A stretch of 6,311 nt of DNA, taken from positions 1-6,311 of the forward strand of contig JAATGW010000465.1 in the NCBI GenBank assembly GCA_015654495.1. Direction: 5' to 3'. The position numbers were made by a program, and so were the translations under genes. Source of the DNA: Chitinophagales bacterium. GTDB taxonomy: Bacteria > Bacteroidota > Bacteroidia > Chitinophagales > Chitinophagaceae. The notes beneath the pieces are model-generated. The model ran no database searches and was not told where the DNA came from. It saw only the letters and a list, made by a program, of their open reading frames with translations. Of the stretch, positions 1 to 5,984 are shown one piece after another. Every line of letters starts with the position of its first letter. The stretch's first letter is position 1.

Positions 1-1310
1 ATGCCCGTTGTTGGCTGTAAAGTAAAATAGGCAAGTTCAGCATCAGCCTTCGCGATTTCCAGATTTAGTTTTGTTCTGAGCTGTTCTACATCAGTGTCCA
101 GTAGATCTGTGAGCAGTAATACATTATTATCGTATTTGTTTTTGCTGATACGGTAATTTTCTGATGCCTGATCCACTGCCTTCCTGTATACTTCGATCCT
201 TTTTAAACCTGAGAGATAATCGTTATATGCTTTATTAATCGAAAAACGAATCTGATCATTAAGCATTTCTTCGTTCACCTGCACCTGTTGTTTGCGTGCT
301 TCCGCCTGTTGAATTTTTGATTTGGTTTTCCAAAGCGAAGCCAGATCGTATTTAACACCTAAGCCCACATTAACCGCATTGGTCACGCTTAAAAAGTCCG
401 GAATATTAACAGCTACCAGTCCACCTGTAAGAGCAATATTCGGATAATAGTCGCCGCGCGCTACTTTAATAGCCGCATCCGCTGCCTTCTGGCGATAGGT
501 GATTGCCTGCACATCTTTTCGGTTCTGATCAGCAAGCGCTTCATATTCAAGAATAGTTTTTAGTTCAGCCGGCCTTATAATACTTGCAGAATCCAGAAGG
601 AGATTTGTTGATTCGGGCAGACCAAGCAAGAGATTCATATTCACCATGGCAAGTCTGATACTGTTTTGCGCATCCACAAGTGCAAGTTCAAAATTGGAAG
701 TTTCCAGCTGTGATTTTAAAAGATCATTGCGGGCCAGAAGTCCATTTTTCTCAAGGTTGCTGAAATCTTCATCTCTTTTTCTGGACTGCACAAGATTCTC
801 CTGAACCAGTTTTGCAGCTGCATTAGCTTTATAAAGATTTATATATGATGCAATCGTATTCAGCACGATTTCTTCCTTATCATTTGCTGCGTCAAGCCTG
901 GTAGCCTGCTCGAGGTATCTTGCGGACTCAATACCATATTTGATTTTCATACCTGTAAAAAGTGGCAGGGAAACATTGGCCATTCCGTACAATGCCTGGC
1001 TGAAACTTGCTGATGCTCCTCCGGCGCTGTCTGCTGCAGCCGTTTTCAATTTCACATCAGGTTTATTAAACCGCAAATAAGAACCGCTGATTGATGCATC
1101 GGGCAGGCGACGATCTTCAGCTTCTTTTGTATATGCTATTGATTCATCAATTTTGGCTTTGTTCAGCCGCAATTGTTTGCTGTTTTTCACACCGAGATCG
1201 ATCGCCTCCTGAAGTGTGAGCGGTTTCATTTCCTGTCCTTTTGCACTCATCAGCAATAACAATAACGACATGAATGCCATCAGTTGTTTAATATATTTTC
1301 TGTAATTCAT
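1..1310 (-). CDS. TolC-family outer-membrane efflux protein, 3' end cut by the window edge
   Basis: The frame is open from the ATG at 1310 to the window edge, giving 436 visible residues. A signal peptide is clear: basic start (MNYRKYIKQ), a hydrophobic stretch around residues 10-22 with five leucines, then a likely cleavage near AKGQ (residues 23-26). The mature start, MKPLTLQEAIDLGVKNSK, is the typical opening of the outer membrane efflux protein family (two OEP repeats), and long Ala/Leu/Gln/Asn-rich helices follow. The family forms a trimeric channel across the outer membrane and periplasm for export pumps of RND, ABC or MFS type. The last visible residues (AELAYFTLQPTTG) resemble the usual family C-terminus, so only a few residues are probably missing. 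It lies downstream of the tetR-type gene in the same direction, with a 106-base gap carrying an operator-like site. Substrate unknown. Confidence 0.93.
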   Translation of the reverse strand, partial: MNYRKYIKQLMAFMSLLLLLMSAKGQEMKPLTLQEAIDLGVKNSKQLRLNKAKIDESIAYTKEAEDRRLPDASISGSYLRFNKPDVKLKTAAADSAGGASASFSQALYGMANVSLPLFTGMKIKYGIESARYLEQATRLDAANDKEEIVLNTIASYINLYKANAAAKLVQENLVQSRKRDEDFSNLEKNGLLARNDLLKSQLETSNFELALVDAQNSIRLAMVNMNLLLGLPESTNLLLDSASIIRPAELKTILEYEALADQNRKDVQAITYRQKAADAAIKVARGDYYPNIALTGGLVAVNIPDFLSVTNAVNVGLGVKYDLASLWKTKSKIQQAEARKQQVQVNEEMLNDQIRFSINKAYNDYLSGLKRIEVYRKAVDQASENYRISKNKYDNNVLLLTDLLDTDVEQLRTKLNLEIAKADAELAYFTLQPTTG

Positions 1311-1374
1311 TTTGAATCCGGTTGATTTATCTTTTTAGAAACTCAGTTGTAATGACCGTTTAATTTCAGAAAGT

Positions 1375-1398
1375 CAGTTATAAGTGAATATTTATTCA
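1375..1398 (-). promoter_or_regulatory. Operator and promoter-like module in front of the efflux gene
   Basis: An inverted repeat with 5-base arms, TGAAT-ATTT-ATTCA (1385-1398, plus-strand reading), recurs base for base at 2004-2017. Read on the minus strand, it is followed after 2 bases by TATAACTG (1375-1382), at the same offset where the second site has TATATTTG. The module lies between the regulator stop codon and the efflux start. This suggests that the efflux gene has its own promoter, blocked by the TetR-type protein, with a leader of about 60 bases. The repeat is seen directly; its binding partner and the promoter role are inferred. Confidence 0.6.
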
Positions 1399-1416
1399 TC
1401 TTAAAAAGAAAAAAAT

Positions 1417-1989
1417 TTATGATTTAATCCCATCCCAGCAGAGCTGAAAATTCAGGTCTTCAATTTCGGGGGTAAGTTTTTTATTGAAATAATGGATGCG
1501 TTTTGCTATTTCATTGATATTGCCGGTCATGAATGTGAGGAGCCAGAAACTGTCAATATCCTTGATCAGGTGTTCATCTTTTCCTCTTTGTATCAGTTCG
1601 CGGAGCGGATCAAATATTTTTTTAACGGCCATTTTTGTCGCTTCCTCTATGTAGGGAGAAGTAAAAAACTGCTCGATAAAAAGCATCTCTTCAAAGTGGG
1701 AGATCCTGTACTGTAGTATGTTTAGCCAGATTGTTCTGAACCCAGTTTTGAAAGGTCCGCCGGGATCGTAATTGCGGAAAAAGCCGCTGGCAGAATTTTT
1801 AGCGCATTCATTAAAAAGGCCAACCAATAAAGATTCTTTATTATTAAAATAGATATAAAGAGTCCCTGTTGCAATTTTTGCCTCCTTTGCCACGGCCTGC
1901 ATGGTGATTCCTGCGATGCCACTTGCACGAACAAGCTTAAGTGTTGCCTGGTAAATCTGGGGAACTTTATTTTCGTCTCTTAATTTCAC
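1417..1989 (-). CDS. TetR/AcrR-family transcriptional repressor
   Basis: A protein of 190 residues, normal for the family. The N-terminal DNA-binding domain spans about residues 8-55. The recognition part, around residues 28-50, carries the classic TetR features ITMQAVAKEAKIATGTLYIYF followed by NNKESLL: a helix-turn-helix and the aromatic-rich segment before helix 4. Residues 60-190 form a helical ligand and dimer domain with no specific signature. The start is GTG: no in-frame ATG exists between it and the upstream stop, and starting here gives the usual short N-terminus. The protein presumably senses a toxic compound and releases its operators to allow efflux. The identical inverted repeats before this gene and before the efflux gene support autoregulation and control of the downstream gene. 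The ligand cannot be told from sequence. Confidence 0.93.
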   Translation of the reverse strand: MKLRDENKVPQIYQATLKLVRASGIAGITMQAVAKEAKIATGTLYIYFNNKESLLVGLFNECAKNSASGFFRNYDPGGPFKTGFRTIWLNILQYRISHFEEMLFIEQFFTSPYIEEATKMAVKKIFDPLRELIQRGKDEHLIKDIDSFWLLTFMTGNINEIAKRIHYFNKKLTPEIEDLNFQLCWDGIKS

Positions 1990-1993
1990 AACA

Positions 1994-2017
1994 CAAATAT
2001 AAATGAATATTTATTCA
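1994..2017 (-). promoter_or_regulatory. TetR-gene promoter (-7 box TATATTTG) with overlapping operator
   Basis: On the minus strand, TATATTTG (1994-2001) matches the Bacteroidota -7 consensus TAnnTTTG exactly. Two bases upstream is the inverted repeat TGAAT-N4-ATTCA (2004-2017), identical to the one before the efflux gene. The outer context ATAAGTGAATA is also shared with that site, in opposite orientation. A protein bound here would cover the promoter spacer, as in classic TetR autorepression. No clear -33 TTTG element is visible. The predicted transcription start falls within a few bases of the GTG codon, so the mRNA may be leaderless or nearly so. Confidence 0.65.
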
Positions 2018-2218
2018 CTTATAAAAATTTTTCTCTTTCTCTGCGCTATGCAGATGTAAGTTATGCCGGGCGAAAAATATCTTTTAATCTAACTTATTGA
2101 ATTTGAATGATGTCCTGGAAACTCAAGAAAGAGTTAAATCAGCTTAAACAAGCGATTGTGTTACTCAGATAATTTCGAAAGGACATACCCTAATTAACTA
2201 TTAACTGCTCAAAAATAG
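2018..2218. other. Spacer with a possible 21-residue reading frame
   Basis: Most of this stretch between the regulator promoter and the decayed middle region shows no gene. The only coding-like element is a short plus-strand frame at 2107-2172 that starts with two ATG codons and encodes a lysine- and leucine-rich helix, MMSWKLKKELNQLKQAIVLLR, then TAA. It has no convincing ribosome binding site. It could be the N-terminal scrap of the broken gene whose tail is seen at 2219-2347, but it is in a different frame with stops between. A small hairpin, CTGC-GCTAT-GCAG, lies near 2040-2055; no function is assigned. Confidence 0.3.
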
Positions 2219-2347
2219 ATTTCAAAGTTGGGGAACAGCAAGTATGTTCTTTCGGCTAAAGAAACGAATGAGACTCCTCCAACCCTGGATGAAGCATGGA
2301 AGGCTGAGGATAAATTCAAAGTTTTGCTGAAAGAATTCGCTTATTGA
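2219..2347 (+). pseudogene. C-terminal remnant of a small unrecognised gene
   Basis: After a TAG at 2216-2218, a frame of 42 codons runs to the TGA at 2345-2347, three bases before the ATG of the next gene. Its product contains ETPPTLDEAWKAEDKF and ends KEFAY. The composition is that of a real charged, soluble protein, and the close spacing to the following gene is typical of an operon partner. No ATG lies in frame; TTG at 2228 is the only poor alternative. It is most simply the tail of a gene whose front part has decayed. The helical scrap at 2107-2172 could be that front. The family is not recognised. Confidence 0.35.
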
Positions 2348-2350
2348 AAA

Positions 2351-3708
2351 ATGACTGACAAAGAACTACTGTTACTGATATCACGGGGCGAAGGTGTACG
2401 CATAGAATTCAAGGAATGCGCACGGCAAGTGCCTTATTCATTTTACGATACCGTATGTTCCTTTTCAAATAAAGAAGGCGGTACTATTCTGCTCGGTGTA
2501 GCAGACGATGGAACAATTAAGGGAGTTCCAGACAAGACAGCACACACTTTTATAAAGAATATTATATCTGCAGTTAACGATAAATCGCTGCTTGATCCTC
2601 CCATTTCTGTACAACCCGTTTCGGTCAAAATAAAAGACAAAACAGTAATTGTCATAAAGCTGAGTGTAAGCTCGCAGGTACACCGATGCCGCGGTGTTAT
2701 CTACGATCGCGAAAATGAAGTTGACCTGAGAATAACTGATGATGCGAGGATCAAAGAATTGTATTTCAGAAAAAGACAGGTTTTTACTGAGGTAGAGATT
2801 TATAAACACTTCAGATTGGAAGACCTCGATCCCGGCCTGTTTGATCGTGCAAAAGATATCATCCGCAAAGCCAATCCTGCACATCCCTGGCTTTCACTAA
2901 ATCAAATGGAATTATTACGCAGCGCTTCTCTTTATCGCAGGGATTTTCAAACCGGAGAAGAAGGCTTTACTCTTGCCGCGGCTTTGTTATTTGGAAAAGA
3001 TGAAACTATCCATAGTTTGTTGCCGGCATATAAGGTAGAAGCTATGGTCCGGATTCAGAATATTGATCGTTAGGATGATCGGATTAATCCACCATTACGT
3101 AATAACCTGATCAATACTTATCTCGAATTAATGAATTTTGTGCTGAAGCATTTACCTGATCGATTCTATCTGAATGACGAGGGCCAAAGGGTTGATCTGC
3201 GCCAGGTCATTTTCAGAGAGTTGATAGGAAATATAATTGTACACCGGGAGTATACCAATGCTCTGGCTACCGAAACTTATCATAACTAAAACAAAAGTGA
3301 TTGCTACCAATCCCAACCGGGCCATGTTTCATGGGCCATTGGATGTACAGGCCTTTTCTCCTTATGCTAAGAACCCAACGATCCGGAAATTTTTTACGGC
3401 CTTCGGGTCGACGGATGAAATCGGATCAGGTGTAAGAAACGTCGTAAAATTTTTGAGATATTACACTCCTGCGGGCACTCCACTATTTCTGGAAGATGAT
3501 GTTTTCAAAACTGAAAATTCCGTTGGAACAAACAACATTGGCTGCTCTTCAGCAACCCTTTCTTGAACTCCTTCAACTGGAACATCAGTCATTTCCTGGT
3601 ACAGGTAAACTCCATTTAGTTCCACTGTCATCCGACCTTGAGGGTGCAGATCCTGATACCATTCTGGTCACTCTGATACGTGGGTGGTATGAGTCTGCAG
3701 AAGATTAA
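2351..3708 (+). pseudogene. Broken AlbA_2/Schlafen-type, RecG-like ATP-binding protein gene
   Basis: Three frames together give one recognisable protein. Piece 1 (2351-3073, 240 residues) carries the AlbA_2 domain: EGVRIEFKE near residues 14-22, then FSNKEGGTILLGVADDGTIKGV near 38-59, typical of the family annotated as putative DNA-binding or transcriptional regulators. It ends at TAG (3071-3073) inside the usual motif, IDR-stop-DDR, where relatives as I recall them have IDRYDDR. The frame stays open after it with clear homology (FRELIGNIIVHREYTNAL) up to about 3270. Near 3271 one extra base shifts the frame. The next piece holds the conserved C-terminal part (KLIITKTKV, NPTIRKFF, DEIGSGVRNVVKF, DDVFKT). 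A second extra base in the A-run at 3514-3517 shifts it again, and the last piece runs to TAA at 3708. Intact relatives would be single proteins of about 450-500 residues. One nonsense and two frameshift lesions make it non-functional, unless the indels are assembly errors. Confidence 0.85.
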
Positions 3709-3791
3709 TTAATCATATAGTTAATTTTCAGCTTTTGTTTGGGGCCCGCGGTATGGTTATTGTTTTACCAGTATTACATTAAAAGAAAATC

Positions 3792-4160
3792 ATGAACAAA
3801 CAAAAGCAATTTGGTGTGTGGATGGATAACCACCAGGCTACAGTGGTAGGCGGAGCAGATACAGAAGGTGAGGCGTTAACAGTACTTGCTCACGTAAAGG
3901 GGGAAGTTAATTCCCCAAATTCCAATGAAAAGCACTCCAACAATAATGAGAAAACGATCCAGGCAAAATTTTTTAAAGAGATAGCATCACATATGGTTAA
4001 CGCCACCCATGTGCATGTAACTGGTACGGGCCAGGCACAGGAAAAATTCATCAGTTATCTCGCCTCTACCCCACAGTTTAAAAATAGTAAAACAGCAGAG
4101 TCCACTTCCAATAAAATGAGTGATGAAAAACTCATTGACTTTATTACTGGTAAACTCTAA
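3792..4160 (+). CDS. Small conserved-looking protein, possibly eRF1/Pelota-domain-like
   Basis: An intact 122-residue protein preceded by an A-rich AAAAGAAAAT stretch. No signal peptide or membrane segment is seen, so it is probably cytoplasmic. Residues 7-20 (FGVWMDNHQATVVG) form a beta strand of the kind that opens this group in Bacteroidota. Residues 38-56 are Asn/Lys/Ser-rich and probably a flexible linker. Residues 58-122 (AKFFKEIASHM, then THVHVTGTGQAQEKFISYL, then a final helix MSDEKLIDFI) follow a helix, strand, glycine turn, helix pattern that resembles the eRF1/Pelota C-terminal-type domain seen in bacterial eRF1-like proteins. That match is from memory of the pattern and is tentative. 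It stands alone, after the decayed gene and before a repeat-rich spacer. No role is assigned. Confidence 0.85.
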   Translation: MNKQKQFGVWMDNHQATVVGGADTEGEALTVLAHVKGEVNSPNSNEKHSNNNEKTIQAKFFKEIASHMVNATHVHVTGTGQAQEKFISYLASTPQFKNSKTAESTSNKMSDEKLIDFITGKL

Positions 4161-4177
4161 TGAATATATCAGACAAA

Positions 4178-4252
4178 AGAGAAAGAGACAAAAGGAGAAC
4201 AGAAAACAGTAAAGAATATTCAGGCACCGCATCTCCAAACGCCGGCTGTTCC
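4178..4252 (+). repeat. Interspersed direct repeat, copy A
   Basis: The 50-base core 4203-4252 matches 4499-4548 at 49 of 50 positions; the single difference is GAATATT against GAACATT. The purine-rich flank before it (AGAGAAAGAG and onward) is also shared, with small indels. The core contains GGCACCGCATCTCC and the palindromic GCCGGC. The copy begins 17 bases after the preceding stop codon. Confidence 0.85.
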
Positions 4253-4345
4253 CCGCCTGCCGTCGGGCAAGCTTTTGCCTGTTGCCTGAAGAAGGCTGCC
4301 GTTCTTAAGTTGTCAGGTTATTAAGTTGTAAGTTTCAGGTTGTAC

Positions 4346-4380
4346 GTTATATGTTATACGTTATACGTTATACGTTATAC
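4346..4380 (+). repeat. Heptamer tandem array, GTTATAC
   Basis: Five head-to-tail 7-base units: GTTATAT at 4346-4352 and four exact GTTATAC units at 4353-4380, followed by a partial GTT. Upstream (about 4308-4345) lie degenerate related stretches such as AAGTTGTCAGGTTATTAAG and AAGTTGTAAGTTTCAGG, suggesting an older and longer array. The length is likely variable between strains through slippage. It sits between the two copies of the long repeat. Confidence 0.85.
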
Positions 4381-4467
4381 GTTCTAAGGTACTAACACCC
4401 AAAAAGAATACTACACAGACATTCACACTATAATCTCCACACGGGCTGTTCTATGCCTTTTGGCTGA

Positions 4468-4548
4468 AGAGAAAGAGGAGAAACTGTAACAGAAACTTAA
4501 AACAGTAAAGAACATTCAGGCACCGCATCTCCAAACGCCGGCTGTTCC
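4468..4548 (+). repeat. Interspersed direct repeat, copy B
   Basis: Second copy of the repeat at 4178-4252, in the same orientation. The core is 4499-4548 and the purine-rich flank starts at AGAGAAAGAGG (4468). The flank is longer than in copy A by a few bases. After the core both copies run into TTTTGCCT-type sequence, here CCTTTTGCCTCTTGCC. It ends 36 bases from the stop codon of the ORF6N gene. Confidence 0.85.
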
Positions 4549-4584
4549 TTTTGCCTCTTGCCTTTTGCCTGTCTTATTGGCTGT

Positions 4585-5154
4585 TTACCTCTCACTTCTA
4601 AAACCTATTCTCTCCCTATCATCCCATTTTTTCTGATGAATTTTTTCATCTATCAGATTTTCCAATGCTTCATAAATCTGACTCAATTGCAGATCATGGT
4701 TTTCGATTTTGTCCTTCAGTTCCGTCATTTTAAAATTTAAATCAATATCCCTGATCAATAATTTTCTTATCTCCACAAATGCTCTCATGATGGAAATATT
4801 CATTTGTATGGCATGCTCACTATGCAAAACACTGCTTAACATGGCAACTCCCTGTTCAGTAAATACATAGGGAAGATATCTTGTTCCACCCCTGTTTTCT
4901 ACAATCAATTCCCTGATTCCTGGCTGTACATTAATTTTTGAGGTTTCAATCTGAAACCTCAAAGTTTCCCATTCTTCTTTGGAAAGCTGGAACATGAAAT
5001 CAGCAGGAAATCTTTCAAGATTTCTTTTTACTGCCAGATTCAAAACTTTCGTTTCGACTTCATATAAATTAGCCAACTCTTTGTCAAGCATCACCCTCTC
5101 TCCCCTCACTTCATAAATCCTGTTCTGAATCGACTGAATCATCATCATCCCCAT
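4585..5154 (-). CDS. ORF6N-domain protein
   Basis: A 189-residue protein. Residues 6-130 show the ORF6N (KilA-N-related) domain: IQNRIYEVRGERVMLDKELANLYEV, then AVKRNLERFPADFMFQLSKEEW, GGTRYLPYVFTEQGVAMLSSVL and MNISIMRAFVEIRKLL. Residues about 138-170 form a charged coiled coil (MTELKDKIENHDLQLSQIYEAL), and the tail is basic. ORF6N proteins come from phage and mobile elements and are frequent single genes in Bacteroidota; a DNA-binding role is assumed for the domain but the biological function is unknown. The start is uncertain: ATG codons at 5154, 5148, 5145 and 5142 are all in frame, and the family usually begins just before the IQ..I motif, so 5142 is also plausible. It is divergent from imuA across a 95-base spacer with two palindromes. 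Confidence 0.92.
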   Translation of the reverse strand: MGMMMIQSIQNRIYEVRGERVMLDKELANLYEVETKVLNLAVKRNLERFPADFMFQLSKEEWETLRFQIETSKINVQPGIRELIVENRGGTRYLPYVFTEQGVAMLSSVLHSEHAIQMNISIMRAFVEIRKLLIRDIDLNFKMTELKDKIENHDLQLSQIYEALENLIDEKIHQKKWDDRERIGFRSER

Positions 5155-5185
5155 AACTCACATTTTATTTTAAAGATAATGCAAA

Positions 5186-5223
5186 TACTAAATATTTTAG
5201 TACATTTACTAAATATTTAAGTA
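5186..5223. promoter_or_regulatory. Two tandem 17-base palindromes, likely operator of imuA-imuB
   Basis: The first site (5186-5202) is TACTAAA-TAT-TTTAGTA, with perfect 7-base arms. The second (5207-5223) is TACTAAA-TAT-TTAAGTA, with one arm mismatch. Their starts are 21 bases apart, about two helical turns, so dimers would bind on the same face of the DNA. They lie 27-64 bases upstream of the imuA ATG and 32 bases upstream of the farthest ORF6N start, a position where a repressor could control either gene. Because imuA-imuB cassettes are usually damage-inducible, an SOS-type repressor is the natural candidate. The palindromes are seen; the regulator is inferred. Confidence 0.55.
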
Positions 5224-5249
5224 CTGATTTCTATCAGAAAAAGGTTCCG

Positions 5250-5984
5250 ATGTCACCCGCCAAAGCCGATATTATTGCAAAATTGCGAAGGGAAATATTG
5301 CCCCTTCAGGGAATCAGCATTCCTGAAAAAAATAACCCTCTCAATACCTGCCTGGGCTCCATACGTTTTGCATTTCCTCAAGCCAGTTTCCCCACAGGAG
5401 CTATACATGAATTTATCTGCGAAAAAACAGAAGACAAATCCGCTTCCGGCGGATTTATAAGTGCAATCGCTGCTCAGCTCATGAAAAGCGGCGGAGCAAC
5501 CGTATGGATCAGTAATGCCAGAACCATTTTTCCACCAGCTTTAAAACTATTTGGGATTGAACCTGATAAAATCATATTTATTGATCTGAAAAAAGCGAAA
5601 GATATTTTATGGGTGATGGAAGAATCTCTGAAATGTCATGGAATTGCAGCTGTGGTTGGAGAAACAGAAACACTGAGTTTTAAATCTTCACGTCGTTTGC
5701 AACTGGCAGTGGAATCAAGTAAGGTAACAGGTTTCATCATCAGGAATCATCCTCGGAAAACTGATAACAATGCCTGTGTTTCGCGATGGAAGATATGTCA
5801 GTTGCCCAGCCAGAGCCATGATGGATTACCTGGCATCGGTCTGCCCAACTGGAATGTGGAATTACTTAAAATCCGCAACGGAAAACCAGGCAGCTGGCAA
5901 CTGGAATGGAATGGTGAATACTTCAAACAACTGGAAACAAATCATCATTCATTTTCCCGGGAAGAAAAACGAAAAACAGGATAA
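5250..5984 (+). CDS. imuA: ImuA-type RecA-like mutasome protein
   Basis: A 244-residue protein of the ImuA (SulA/RecA-like) family, which works with ImuB and DnaE2 in error-prone translesion synthesis after DNA damage. Features seen: FPTGAIHEF at residues 47-55, the family counterpart of the segment before the ATP site; ASGGFISAIAAQL at 65-77; strand GATVWIS at 82-88; GIAAVVGE at 131-138, a Walker B-like strand without the usual acidic pair; SSRRLQLAVESSKVTGFIIR at 146-165; and CVSRWKICQLPS at 176-187, matching the conserved Arg-Trp block. No GxxxxGKT Walker A is present, so ATP hydrolysis is doubtful, as is usual for this family. A good ribosome binding site, AAAAAGG, ends 5 bases before the ATG. 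A small inverted repeat, CTGAT-TTCT-ATCAG (5224-5237), sits just before it. The stop overlaps the imuB start by one base, so translation is probably coupled. Confidence 0.87.
   Translation: MSPAKADIIAKLRREILPLQGISIPEKNNPLNTCLGSIRFAFPQASFPTGAIHEFICEKTEDKSASGGFISAIAAQLMKSGGATVWISNARTIFPPALKLFGIEPDKIIFIDLKKAKDILWVMEESLKCHGIAAVVGETETLSFKSSRRLQLAVESSKVTGFIIRNHPRKTDNNACVSRWKICQLPSQSHDGLPGIGLPNWNVELLKIRNGKPGSWQLEWNGEYFKQLETNHHSFSREEKRKTG

Larger units (their letters stand above)
4161..4584. other. Repeat-rich intergenic region with no gene
   Basis: This 424-base spacer lies between the convergent ends of the 122-residue protein gene and the ORF6N gene. I see no credible coding frame. It contains a long direct repeat (two copies), a heptamer tandem array, several TTTTGCCT/TTGCCT stretches (about 4273-4287 and 4548-4571), and a third short relative of the repeat tail at about 4443-4470 (GGGCTGTTC, then TGCCTTTTGGCTGAAGAG). 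Repeats of this style are common in intergenic DNA of Bacteroidota genomes. Transcription from both sides must end here, but no strong hairpin plus T-run terminator is visible. Confidence 0.7.

Noticed and set aside
1492..1934. Open frames within the tetR-type gene: one antisense (1492-1716, 74 codons) and one on the same strand in another frame (1722-1934, 70 codons)
   Set aside because: They overlap a convincing TetR reading frame, have no recognisable motifs, and their products look like random translation.
2443..2884. Minus-strand open frames inside the AlbA_2 gene
   Set aside because: The plus-strand frame carries clear family motifs; these are its antisense shadows.
3071..3073. Recoding of the TAG as a programmed readthrough codon
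   Set aside because: No recoding signal is visible, and the same gene also has two frameshifts downstream, so decay is simpler.
3734..3766. Promoter for the 122-residue gene (TTTG at 3734-3737 and TATTGTTT at 3759-3766)
   Set aside because: The second element misses two of the six consensus bases of the Bacteroidota -7 box; too weak to list as a feature.
3987..4238. Minus-strand 83-codon frame with a cysteine- and phenylalanine-rich product
   Set aside because: It is antisense to the end of the intact 122-residue gene and reads the purine-rich repeat flank backwards, which creates an artificial hydrophobic stretch.
4266..4279. Hairpin GGCAA-GCTT-TTGCC as a transcription terminator
   Set aside because: The stem is only 5 pairs and no T-run follows on either strand; it is a by-product of the TTGCC-rich repeat.
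4346..4380. CRISPR-like array
   Set aside because: Units are 7 bases long with no spacers; it is a plain tandem repeat.
4558..4740. Plus-strand 60-codon hydrophobic frame
   Set aside because: It is antisense to the C-terminal coiled coil of the ORF6N gene; its hydrophobicity comes from reading Lys/Glu-rich codons backwards.
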